From Roridomyces roridus (Eukaryota > Basidiomycota > Agaricomycetes > Agaricales > Mycenaceae), in NCBI GenBank assembly GCA_029378245.1, contig JARKIF010000012.1, forward strand, positions 1,302,001-1,366,000: DNA of 64,000 bases. The letters are read 5' to 3'. Each line of letters starts with the position of its first letter. The stretch's first letter is position 1. The notes beneath the pieces were generated by a model. It was not told the origin of the DNA. It saw only the letters and a program-made list of their open reading frames with translations, and made no database searches. Below are positions 34,059-44,511 of the stretch, one piece after another. The translations under genes were made by a program, and so were the position numbers.

Positions 34059-34537
34059 CGGAGAACATCATCTCGTACGACCGAGAATTCGACCTCCTGG
34101 TTCCCTACCTTTCCTGGCCTGACGCCCTGCTCCGGTACCACTACCATCGTGGACTTCCACTCCGGCTCAAGAACGACCTCCGCCGCATCCGGATGGACGA
34201 GTCCTTCAGAGCACTACGGGAGCAGGCACGACGCCTTGATGCTCTTTATTGGCGCATGGAAAGGGAACGGGAACGGGCGGCACAGTTGAACACTCCCACG
34301 GAGGGCAGTGAGGATGATGGTTCAGAGGGTGCGGAATCCGAGTTGGATGACGCTACGTCAATTCAGTCCTTCTCCCCTCCTTTATCTGACCATTCACTCC
34401 TCTCGGACGAGGAAGGTCCCTCGAGCCTTTCTCATTCATCCTACGACTCCTCGAGCATGTCGACATCATTCCATGGTTCTCGCACCCCTTCTCCCACTCG
34501 AGCTTCCTTCCTCGACTCGGAGCAGCAGCTCATATAG

Positions 34538-34882
34538 TAGCTATAACGCGATAAGGGTGGGTTATATCCCGGGGGCTTATTGCGATATCGCTGGGCAGTT
34601 GGCCACCATCACCACGGTTGTTCTGCGGGAGCTTGGCACAGTTGTTGGGCGATTTCTGATGCCGTGGACAGCCGTTTTGGTGCAGCCGCAAGCTGTCGGA
34701 GTTTCAAAAAATGCTCAAGCGATCAAAAAGCCCGAAATTCGCCAAAAAGGAATATTCAAATTGCCGGCAGGCTCGGCATCTGTACAATACAAAAATATAC
34801 ACCAAAAGGATTGTGCCCCGCTCGCCGTGCACGCTCGCCAGTCGCTCCCTGACGTTCCTGATCGACAGTCCCTATATCCCAC
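34538..34882. other. Non-coding gap after gag
   Basis: 345 bp between the gag end and the 3' end of the next gene. It contains a short inverted pair (GCGATAAG near 34549 and CTTATTGCG near 34576) and is otherwise featureless. Confidence 0.4.
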
Positions 34883-37800
34883 CTACGCCTCCCCGCCCAC
34901 CGCTGCCTCAGCATTAGCAGGCGCGCCCTCCACGCCTTCCATCATATCGTTTCCCACGCTGCTCCCACGCTCCTGCTCCTGCTCGATACCGGTATTGCTG
35001 CTGCTGGGTGCTGCCGCGACATCTTCGGCAAGCAGTGCTGCCAGGCCCCTGCGCTTGGCGGGGCGTGTCCTGCCCTCCCAGTATTCGGGCGGCCTTAGCG
35101 GGGTGATCTTGGTGCGGGCTCTCTGCGACAGCGCTGGTAGGATTGTATCGGGGTCGGGCTCTTCTTCAACCTCGTCTGGCTCAGCGTCTGCGTAAGAACG
35201 CGCCTGCTTCCTCTGCTCCAGAGTCCACAGCACGTCGCGTACCGCGCGTTCCCACTCCAGCCGCTCCGCATCCGTCTCGACGCTTGCCTCCCACCACTTC
35301 AAGCAGTACAGGACGCTCAGGAGCCCGTTGATCCCAGGCTTCTCGAGCTCCGCCCAGGATCCGCTGCCCGACTGGACCAGCACACCCTCTTTCACCCTCC
35401 ACTGCGGGTTTAAGAGGCCCCACCACGCCCAGAACTCCATCGGGAACGTCGCGATGTCCACCGGTTCTGGCTCGGTTTTGGGACCACGGCTGACCCAGTA
35501 GTGCACCTCCCCCGGTCGTTTCGTCGTTGGCCAGGGTTTCGGCGCCTTTTCACCATGCGTCCGGTCAGTTTACTGCTGTAATCACGGGAAAAAGAAATAA
35601 CTTACCGCCTTGAGGGCAGGCACTTGTGCCTCGTACTCACACCAAACCTCCACCATCTTCCTCCAATTCTCGCCCTTCCCGTCCGCATCTTCCAGCAGTC
35701 CACTCTATCGCCCAGTTGTTCTTAACGCGCAATGCCGAGCGCGTTTGTGGTCGGGGCTTTGGGCGGGCTGTAGCCACAGGCGCCACCACCTTCTCGTCCT
35801 CGCTCTCGCTCGACTCCGTCTCCTTCCCACTGTCCCAAACATCTTCCTGCTCCTCGTTGTCCCCACGCGCTGTCTGTTTCTTCTTCCTGCCCTTGCCCTT
35901 CTTCGCGCGCTTACGCTTCGTCCCGTTGCCCTCCTCCTCCGCAGCCCGTTTCGGCGGCCTCATCCCGACAAACGCCGCCGTCGTCACAAGACCCATATCC
36001 TGATTCCGCACGCGATTGTTGGCGGCATTGATCTCACGCTGCAAGTCGTCCCGACCCATCCGCTGGAGCATCCGTACGCGGATATTCCGCTGGGGCAGCT
36101 CCAGCGCGAGCAACTCCGCTCACAACGCCGGAGACATGTGCGAGAGTCCCCACGTTTCGAGCGTCTCGGGGATAGCTGCAGGAGTGGGTACGGCAGCAGT
36201 CGATACGGCAGGAGTGGATACGGCTACAGCAGGAGTGGATACGGCTACGGCAGGTGTGGATACGGCTACGGCAGGAGTGGGTACGGGTGGAATGGGTACG
36301 GCAGGAGTGAGTACAGCAGGAGTGGGGACAGCTGAAGCTGAGGACGACGAAAGCACGCCCGACATGATCAGACGATCATCATCGTCGTCATCGTCCAGTG
36401 GCGGGAGGTCGACGAGGCCATTCTCCATGGAAGGCTCGGGTGTAATCTGGATGAGGTCCTCGTTGAGGAGGTGGACGGGAGGAGCTGCGACGCCTCCTGC
36501 GTTTCCCGCGGGAGATTGGGTGGCAGCTTTTTTCGCGGCAGGTTTTTTGGCGGGAGCTTTGGACGTCGTCAAGCTCGAGCCATGTGTCGCAGCAGTACCG
36601 GTCGTTGTAGCAGCAGCGCGAGCAGGCGGGCAGAAAGCGTTCACCGCCTCAGCCACCGACGCATTCGAGATATTCTTTCCCGCCTCTAAAATTTAATCAG
36701 TCCAAGATCATTGACGGCCGGAAAATTGCACTTACCCACTTCCACCTGCAATACAAACTTCAAAAACCTCGTCAGGACCTCGCGGTAGTCGTCCGTGTTC
36801 CAGTCGACCCAGCTCTCGCCGTTTACGTCACCTAAATTGACGCTTCAAGCCAGTCAGCTTCACGCCAACGGAGAATAGAAGGATGAAACTTACCTCGCAA
36901 CGTCAAAGTTGCCGCCTTCTCCCACCCTTGCCGCCAGGACGTTGAAGGTATAACCCGTGTAGGCTTTGAGACCACCAAGGAGAGGACCGAGGACGGCGGC
37001 CATGGTGTTACGACATTCCTGCTGGACGTCGGGGTCGACGCTGGGAAGACCTTCGACAGCCTCCTCGTACTCTTTGAGAGCAATCTCGTGCTCCTTGTCG
37101 CGCTGCTCCCTCAACGCCGCCTGGTCCTCCTGCGACAGCTCAGCGAGCATCTTGGTCGCGAGCGCCACCTGTAGAGCCAGACGCTGTTCCTTCGGCGGGG
37201 TCGGGTGCTCTTTTTTGAAGCGTTTCTCGAATGCTTTCTTGTACTTTTCGTGCTGCATCAAATACTGGGCTTCGGACGCGCGTCTGGGAGAAGACGACTC
37301 TTGGATGGCGCGGAGGCGGGAGAGCCAGGGGAAGAAGGGGTTGCTGCGAATGGACGTCGACGTGGGTCTTTGTCGGTTGAACCAGCCTTTAATTTTCTGT
37401 GCGTAGTTACTTAGTTCCCGCGTGCCATGTGAAACGAAGACGAAGACAGCGTACCTTTTTCAATTGACGCTGCTTGTCCCCCTTTGCATCCAGATCCTTC
37501 TCGGACATGTCCTCGTCCTTCTCCTCCACAGGCTCTGCATTGGGATCAGGCTCCTCATTGAGCTCCAGCCGCCAAGGGAACTTTTTCCACCACTGAGCAA
37601 AGAACGTCCTCCAGAAGTCTTCCAGCGCGCTCTGGTTGCCCGAGCCCTTCCCAGAACCCTTTCTCGCCTCCGACGCAGTCATGTACACATGCCACTGCTC
37701 CTTCATGAACTCGAAGCGCTGCCCTTGAAAGTGGCAAGTGTTGCCTCGTTTTTTGCCCTTGGCCTTCCCCTTGACAGGCTCTTCGTCATCGCTGTCGGAG

Positions 37801-37895
37801 CCATTGCTGTCGTCGTTGTCCACGGGCGCAGGCTTGGGGTCGTTAGGGGGTGTCGACGTTGACGCGGTGCCTTTCTTCTTTTTCGTGCCAGCCAT
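34883..37895 (-). pseudogene. HMG-like large protein with PGINGLLSVL C-terminal domain (copy 1)
   Basis: Exon 1 is 37895-37455, exon 2 is 37396-36894, and smaller exons follow. It starts MAGTKKKKG with a basic/acidic N-terminus, then WRTFFAQWWKKFPWRL. A helical, charged region follows (FEKRFKKEHPTPPKEQRLAL) that resembles an HMG-type domain by comparison with copy 2. Then come ECRNTMAAVLGPLLGGLKAY, a Ser/Asp/Val-Pro repeat linker (TPAVAVS), a second basic region, and the C-terminal domain FWAWWGLLNPQWR...KPGINGLLSVLYCLKWW. An in-frame TGA at 36120-36122 interrupts it, and the junction near 36894/36831 does not keep frame as I read it. It is paralogous to 58527-61351. Likely nuclear; function unknown. 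Confidence 0.65.
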
Positions 37896-38165
37896 CAGGA
37901 CGCAAGCAGAGTGAATGAGTTCCTAATCGAGGTGCCGTTGCTTATTTGCTCAGATCCGACGATTTCCCTGCAAACAATATTTTCATTCCATAGTCGTATA
38001 TACAGCTAGCTAGAATACAGTAGGGGGCGTAGGCCCAGTCCAAAAGAGTGCAGGAGCCAAGAAAAAGATGGAATACAAAGAGCAAACTCGAAACGCGCGC
38101 ATCATGAGTCCATAGCAATCAAGAGTATAAGATATACACCACACCACCCCCGCCGCTCAAGCCAC

Positions 38166-39193
38166 CTACGCATCCATATCCTCCCCCAGCATCCACGCCT
38201 GCAGCCGCTCGAGGTTCGCCAACACCATGATCCCGCCAGGATTCAGGCCTAGCCGAAACGCAGCCGAACGCGCGTCTGCGTAACTCTCGTAGAAGACGCT
38301 GCTGCCACGGAGCCCGTACAGGCGAAGGGGAGGCGCATTGGCAGCTGCGTTCGCAGGCGCGGGAGGGGCAGGGGGAGGGGCAGAAGGGGCCATGCGAGCT
38401 GGTGTGACCGTGACGGTAGCCCTCAATGACGAGCTCGACGAGGCTGCTGAGCTCGAGCTCGAGGCCATCGAGACTGAGCTTGCCGTACGAGTAGGAGTGG
38501 GCGTCGAGGTACTGGAGGCAGCACCAGGGAAACACGATGGACCTGCAGCAGCGGCTGCGTTGATGCTGTTGGCCATTGCTGTGCCCGCCATGTCCATCAT
38601 CTTGCACTCGTGCGCGGCAGTGGCCCATTGGTGTCCCTTGGGCGTAAGGGCAATGCGAGCGTCGGCGGTGATGGGAGGACGGGTACGCGTCAACATGGGA
38701 GTGACGGGCTCGGTTTTGGGAACAACAGGCGTGGTGGGCTCGTTCTTGGCGGAAGTAGAGGGAGAAGGAGATGGGGATGCAGAACTGCTGCTGCTGGTAA
38801 AAGGAGAGGGGGCAGGCGGCGGGTGCGTGCAGGGAACCGTTGGTGCGCCACAGGGACCTGGCACGAGCTCGGAGGGAGGAGGAAGGTCGAAAGGAGGACA
38901 TCCGCTCTGGTGGTACATCAAGCAAGCGCGTGTCCACCAGGCACAACCCTCCGCCCACGTCTTGGACTTCTGCTGATAGGAGTTGGCCACACCGTCTGTT
39001 TGCAGTCGCGCAATGTCACTGTGGTCGCTCGTGAGTTGTGACGAACGAGGTGGATGCATGATACTTACGGCAAACTGAATCCACCGACACGACGACCAGA
39101 GATGACCATGTAGAAAGCGCAGGAGGCGCATGAGTCGTGGCGATCTCGGTTTTCGTGTCCAGGGGAGCCGAAGTAGTTAGGTTGGCAAGGCAT
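38166..39193 (-). CDS. Protein with N- and C-terminal RNase H1-N-like (Cauli_VI) segments
   Basis: It starts MPCQPNYFGSPGHENRDRHD, then FYMVISGRRVG, a strand pattern like the RNase H1 N-terminal (hybrid-binding) fold. After an intron of about 75-90 bp come TWAEGCAWWTRACLMYHQSG, a long low-complexity Ser/Pro/Thr/Ala region, and a C-terminal segment FYESYADARSAAFRLGLNPG. No RNase H catalytic domain is present. The first junction is ambiguous: the GTAAGT donor breaks the frame, while a GTGGAT donor 13 bases upstream keeps it. It lies head-to-head with the KDZ/CxC genes, about 400 bp away. Assignment to the fold is by pattern only. Confidence 0.5.
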
Positions 39194-39599
39194 GGTGCGA
39201 CTGGAGACAGAAGACGAGCTTGGAGTATGGTTTTTTTGGGTTTGGGGTAGGCTGAGAAGGAGGCAAAGGACTGGGTGGACGACGTGGACGTTAGCCCTGT
39301 AATAAGGCCGATGGGTGTGGCGTACCCTAAACCCAGGGCTACGCCACGGGCGTTCTGGCTGGAACAGCTGGAAAGGTCACTTTAGGTAAAATGGCAGCGG
39401 GCCAACGCCAGACTCACCTTGACTTGTACCGTCGAAATGCCCGTTCCCGCAGTCGAAAAACCTACACACCCGACTGCGAACGCGAAGGAGAAGGAGGTGG
39501 TTGTAGTAGAGGGCAAGACCGAGAGACAATTAATGTGAGTGTGATTGTGGGTCCAGACAAAAAGAGATTGATGGCCGCCTACACAGCCTGTACCGCCCT
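39194..39599. promoter_or_regulatory. Divergent promoter region with a hairpin
   Basis: It separates the minus-strand gene at 38166-39193 from the plus-strand CxC/KDZ genes. A hairpin at 39317-39347 pairs GTGGCGTACCCT with AGGGCTACGCCAC (one bulge). I see no clear core promoter. Confidence 0.35.
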
Positions 39600-40073
39600 T
39601 TGACAAGGCCCATACTTGTCGACCCGATTCGTGGCGAACGCCCATGGTGCAGGGTCGCGCACTCCCCGACTATGGCACTTTTCCGGTGCAAGGTCCCTTG
39701 TTTCCACGGGCTTCCTTGCTGCGACAATTGCTTGAGGGTTGTGCACGAGGAAGCGCCGTTCCACGCCATCCAGGTATGTACTAATTCTCTATCTTTGCGC
39801 TACGGCTGATTTTGGATCATACAGGTGTGGGTCGAGAACAGGTGGCAGGACACTACCCTTCATGACGCTGGTTATATACACCAGCTCGGGCACAACGGCG
39901 CGCCCTGCCTCTATCCCGATCTCTTGCTCACCGCCCGAAGGGTATCGCTGCCGGATGGAGAGCATGTTATCGTGTGCCGAGGATGCTTGTGCGATGTGGC
40001 GGCCGAAGAAAATGAGGAGGACGAATTGGATTCAGAGGAGGGGGGTGAGGGCGGGGAAAACGTGGACGCATAG
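39600..40073 (+). pseudogene. CxC-type cysteine cluster fragment
   Basis: Two exons (39600-39772 and about 39825-40073) read FRCKVPCFHGLPCCDNCLRV, then EEAPFHAIQVWVENRW, IHQLGHNGAPC and an acidic tail. This is the C-rich, H-containing module that precedes KDZ transposases, but without the catalytic part. It looks like a partial duplicate of the N-terminus of the next gene. It could still make a short zinc-binding protein. Confidence 0.5.
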
Positions 40074-40282
40074 TATACTTCAGTGGTCTCGCGCCTTGTA
40101 TTATTCTTGTGCTGTATCTGAATTTCTGGTCGTATCTGAATTTCTGATGGCGCTCGGGTGATGTTGATGACAAACAATCAAAGCCGCCAACACCCTCGCT
40201 TGTTACTTGACTGTACCGACGAAACACACCAACATGGCTCGGCTACAACGCAGGCTTGATTTGCCTTCTCTTCGTTACCAAC

Positions 40283-43200
40283 ATGCCCGGACGCCGAGAC
40301 AAAGACGTCCACTTTGAGGCCGATGTCCCTCACTTCGTCGCTGACGCCGGCATCGAATTTTCCGTGGATGGCCTGCGAGCAACGACGGTACTATCCAATG
40401 TTCGGCCTCAAAAACGTGTTCGATCAGCCCCCAAAGAGCTCGGTGACGACTACGCTAACTGGACACCGGTGGGAGGCGACGACCCGGCTGTGGAGGCACT
40501 GGCAGACACAATCTCGACGCTGGAGATGGATGGCGAAGGAGAGGAATCCGCCAAGCGCAAGCGGTATGAGTCCTCAGTGAGTCGTTTGTTCTTCGACCGG
40601 GATTGGGATTGAAATCCCCTGCAGGACGATCCCATGGGTGTATGGCGCCCACACGCCCAGGCCTTTCTAGATAGGATGATGCGCCGACACCACATCGGCA
40701 GCAACCCCAAGTGTGGTCCATGCGGGACTGCTTGGAGCGAGGGCATGCATTTTTTTCGCTGCGTGGATTGTGGGGAGTACTTGGCTTGCGAGGAATGTCT
40801 GTGGCGGGGACATGAGCTTCACCCGCTCCATCGTATCAAGGTCTGTAGCCCATCACTCATCTGTCGAACATGGACTGAATCATCATACTAGGAGTGGACT
40901 GGAATGCACTGGGACGATGCTCAATTATGTGGGACACCTGGGGCCGCAGCGCGCACGGCAGCAGAACGACGTGAGGGCAAGATACCGGGTGTTGGGCTTG
41001 TCTATCAGCTGGGTCATCAGGGATACCCCTGCAGCAAGCCGGGTCCGGTGCGCTCCCTGGTTGTGGTCGACTGCCTCGGGGTCTTCACCTTGGATATTCG
41101 CTATTGCTCCTGTCGGCCCTGGGAGGCGACGAGCAATGTCCATCAGCTTCTCGACAACGCATGGTACCCGGCCACCGTCATTGATCCAGGGACTTGCGCG
41201 ACATTCCGCGCGCTTGAGCACTTTCGTTTGCTGAATGTTGTTGGGAACATCAGCGTCCACGACTATATCGGCACTCTCGAGCGGTTGACGGATCCAATTA
41301 TGGCTGGGCGGGTGCCGGTAAGTGCTCTGATTTTTTCGATGGATTTCTGGTCTCACTCGTTGTCAAGGATCGCTACAAAGAATTCGGTCGTATGACGCGT
41401 CAATATAACTATTTGCAGCAGGCCGTACGAACCGGGTGGGGGCAAATGAACGACGGATTGAGCGTTATCACGCCGGGCGGGATGGCGGTCGCGTGTTGGA
41501 CGTGCCCTCACCGCGACAAGAACCTCCCTGTCGGATGGGAAAATGTGCATCCTCGCTATCGGTGTGTTTTTTTTTTTTTCTTTTCAAAATGTACAAGCGG
41601 CGCAAAGCACTAACATCTGTTTCAGCTTTCTCTACATGCTGCTGGTCGCCCTTGACGCCAACTTTTGACTGAAGAATAGACTCAGGGCAAACGAGCGGCA
41701 CAACCCGGCACTCGGTCAGGGTCAATCTTATTTTGTAGAGGCAGGTGCCTACAAAGAGCACCTTCGGTCGTATGTGGCGGAGAAAGACGTGAGTGGGCTT
41801 GACGTAGCGGAAGCCATGGCTAATCTGGGCGTAGGTCAGTTCATGCATCGCCTTTGCTGCATTACTTCAAAAGGACACGCGCGTAACAGCGGGATTGCGT
41901 GTCTCGGGTGTGGGCGGCTGTGTTTGTGCTCGCCACGGGGTCTTACGCCCGCTTGGCTTGGGAGATTTACAGAAGGGAGAGCGGTAAGTTTTTGTTATTC
42001 ACTCCCCTAGGGTTTTGTGGAGCTGAATCGATAAATAGCTACTCTAACATGGACTATATCCTACTGTCCGCGCTCACCGGGGTCTCGGTCTTGTTTCTGG
42101 CCATCTCGTACAACATCGCCTGCCAGTGGAAGGTCCATCTGCCCGCGCGCGCCGAGAATATCGTCAAGACGACCCCGGTTGCCACGAAGCTCAAAGACTT
42201 CAGCGTGCAATACGCCCTGCCCGTGTGGCATGCCGCCGCTCATGAGACCAGCTGCCAGATGGAAACTCGCTCAGCTTTGCGAAGGGCGTGGGTCGTACAG
42301 ATGGAGAGGGGATTGAGCGCACCTGGGCTGTTTTAAATCCGGCGGGGTACGCAACGAAGGAGATGGGGGAGGGCGCACGGCAGGACGCGATCGAGAACAA
42401 GGTGGACCGCTTGAATTTCGAGAAGAACGTCAGAGAAGGTCAGTGTCATCATCCCATACCTTCGTTAGAGCGATGCTAACCCCACCTTTTTGCAGGAGAT
42501 CTTCTATCGCGCAAGCTCATCGTGGCCCTCGCCGAACGTAACAAGCAGGTGGAAAGCTTCAAGGAAGTCAATTCCACGCTTGCCAAGGATTTACGCGAGA
42601 AGTGGATACAGCAGATTCGGGAGTGGCAGCGAGATCACTCCAAACCCAATCCTTATTTGCTGACGATTACGAGCGGTAAGTCAGGTCCTTACACTCACTT
42701 GGATTAACACTGATGATACGCAGGCGGGGTCAGCGAAGCGGGGGTGCTTCGAGAGTTGAGGGAAGAGGATGCTGCTGAGGCGCCGGAGGGTCTGGCGCCC
42801 CCGATCGCTACCCAGACGACTGCTCCGGCTTTTCTGAACGCGGGGTTGCAGCTGGAAGAAGCTCAGTGGGTTATGGCCTCGTCAAGTAGAGAATACTGTA
42901 GCTGACGTTTCCATAGACGCCGAATTCGCAATGAGCTCAAGGGCACGACGATGGTGACAGCAGATCGCTTTAGCCAGATCCAGGAGCTCCGGCTATCGTT
43001 ATCAAAGAAGGTCCGAGCCTACGAGACCTTGCAAGACATTTTCATGCCCGGTGTCACCGCTCTGCGGCGGGAGGCGGAGGAGGCGCGGAATCCTGATCTG
43101 GCACCAGCGAGGGTCGAGTACGTGAAGCTGTGGCTTCCGTCAGAGCTGTCAGTCGACCAACGACGGACTGGGTGCCGTAAGGGCTTGGCCATGATGGAAG

Positions 43201-44157
43201 CGCGGCTGCGGGAGGGTCAGTGTGCGGATGCGCTGAAGGATCTGCGCGCGCGTCTCCACGCGCAGCGCTTTCTCATTACGTGGCGCAACACTAATGCGGT
43301 CGGACAGAAAGGGTCCACCCGGTCAGCAACACTGATCGGGCGCGTGGGGGATCGTGTGGCGCGGGTGGCGGCCAAGTACCGTCAGGCCAGAACGGCGCTG
43401 ATTGCGTTGAAGGGGGAAGGCTATGCTCCGCAGTACAAGGATCTTTGTCAGGAGGATATGAGCGTGGGGATTGAGGAGGAGAGTGACGCTGCGTCTTGGA
43501 AGAAGCTCTCGTGGCTTGGGGCAAAGAAATCACGTAACGAACCATCGGAGCTCAAGAAGGGCTTTTCGTGGATATGGACTGTAGCTGGCGGGCTGCAGGA
43601 GGAGGACGAGGCGGCGCTTCACGACTGTAAGCGCGATTCATATGTGTGCGTGTGCGCGGGCGCTAACGGGTACAAATAGCGGTACGGGTGGAATGGTGTA
43701 AGGCTCGGGCACGGAGAGACCGGTGGGAAGAAGAGGTGCAATTGTTACGGGAGGAAATGCGGAGGACGATGCGAATGTTACGATATCTGCAGCAGAAGTG
43801 GGGTGAAGAACTGGACATGCGGCAAGGTACCGGTGTGGAGGTGGCTGCAGGAGCGCGCGCGTATGGCCAGCGGCAGATTGCGATTTACCAGGGAATTGCC
43901 GAGGCTTTTTTCGCGGGGTGGAATCGCTCGATGGCCACAGCGGTGAAGGACGCGATTCGACAGGCCGGGACCGTTTATCGGGAGATTTTGGATGGGCACG
44001 GGATGGACAGTGCGCCGACGGTTGGGCTGGATGAGATAGAGGAGGCTGAAACGGAGGGAGTCCGTAATGTTGTTGCCGATCGCACGCGCAGTCGGGGAGC
44101 GGCGGCGGCGGCAACGGCAACGGCAACGGCGGCACTAGTGCAGATAAATAATTCTTA
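40283..44157 (+). pseudogene. KDZ transposase with CxC2 cluster (copy 1), two lesions
   Basis: A multi-exon gene of about 1100 codons. Exons include 40283-40576, 40625-40840, 40892-41317, 41368-41561 and 41626 onward. The N-terminus has a basic/acidic lead and the cysteine cluster (CGPCGTAW...RCVDCGEYLACEECL...HPLHRI). The core shows LLVALDANF, then AISYNIACQW, then GRTDGEGIERTWA, the expected acidic catalytic sites. The C-terminus is a long helical region. Lesions: TGA at 41666-41668, where the paralogue has CGA in ALDACFRLKRR, and a one-base loss near 42258. It would cut and paste a KDZ element if repaired; as it stands it is inactive. No TIRs were found. Confidence 0.85.
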
Positions 44158-44288
44158 ATTGTTTTCAGTTAATAATTGATGTTACCGATAACAGATGATA
44201 TGTCCCGGGTTGGAATGGCCGATGAAGACGGTATATGAAGGTGCAATAAGGGAGGGAGGGCTAGGAGGCGTAATTTGCGTAGAAGTAT

Positions 44289-44352
44289 GGCTGTAGCCAA
44301 GCATGGCTAGAGTCGTGGCAATAGACATCCGACCCCATGGCTACATCCATGT
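44289..44352. mobile_element. 64-bp MITE at left inversion breakpoint
   Basis: The ends ATGGCTGTAGCCAAG and ATGGATGTAGCCATG are inverted. It has the same length and termini as 62182-62245. It lies between the convergent KDZ copy 1 and the truncated KDZ copy 2. Confidence 0.55.
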
Positions 44353-44396
44353 CACCAGGCTATCGGCTACCTCTACGGGTGGCTTCCCCTCCTATG

Positions 44397-44508
44397 GATT
44401 TTGACTCTCTTCCGGATTGGCCTCCCATTCCTCTATCATCTCCCGCCACTTGTCCACCCGATCCCCCTGCCGCTGCGAGAACTCGGTAAACACCTTGTCC
44501 ACCTAGAA
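44397..44508 (-). pseudogene. KDZ copy 2, segment beyond the inserted 4.9-kb element
   Basis: It reads VDKVFTEFSQRQGDRVDKWR and IEEWEANPEESQNP, then stops. This is the helical linker that in KDZ copy 1 reads KWIQQIREWQ...SKPNPY. The break falls right at NP(Y). The missing continuation is found at 62254. Confidence 0.75.
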
Positions 44509-44511
44509 TAA

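Larger units (their letters stand above)
29459..34537 (+). pseudogene. Second Gypsy gag split by the KDZ-type element
   Basis: The 5' part (29459-30409) encodes a Pro/Gly-rich N-terminus and the retrotransposon Gag region (FIGHPDVFNGSDPAQFRPFL, then FVMSYLSDRAFAHF). The 3' part (34067-34537) continues with ISYDREFDLLVPYL, LLRYHYHRGLPLRLKNDLRR and a Ser-rich acidic tail ending EQQLI. Removing the inserted element plus one TSD copy restores continuity. No zinc knuckle, protease or RT follows, so the element is truncated after gag. Confidence 0.82.
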
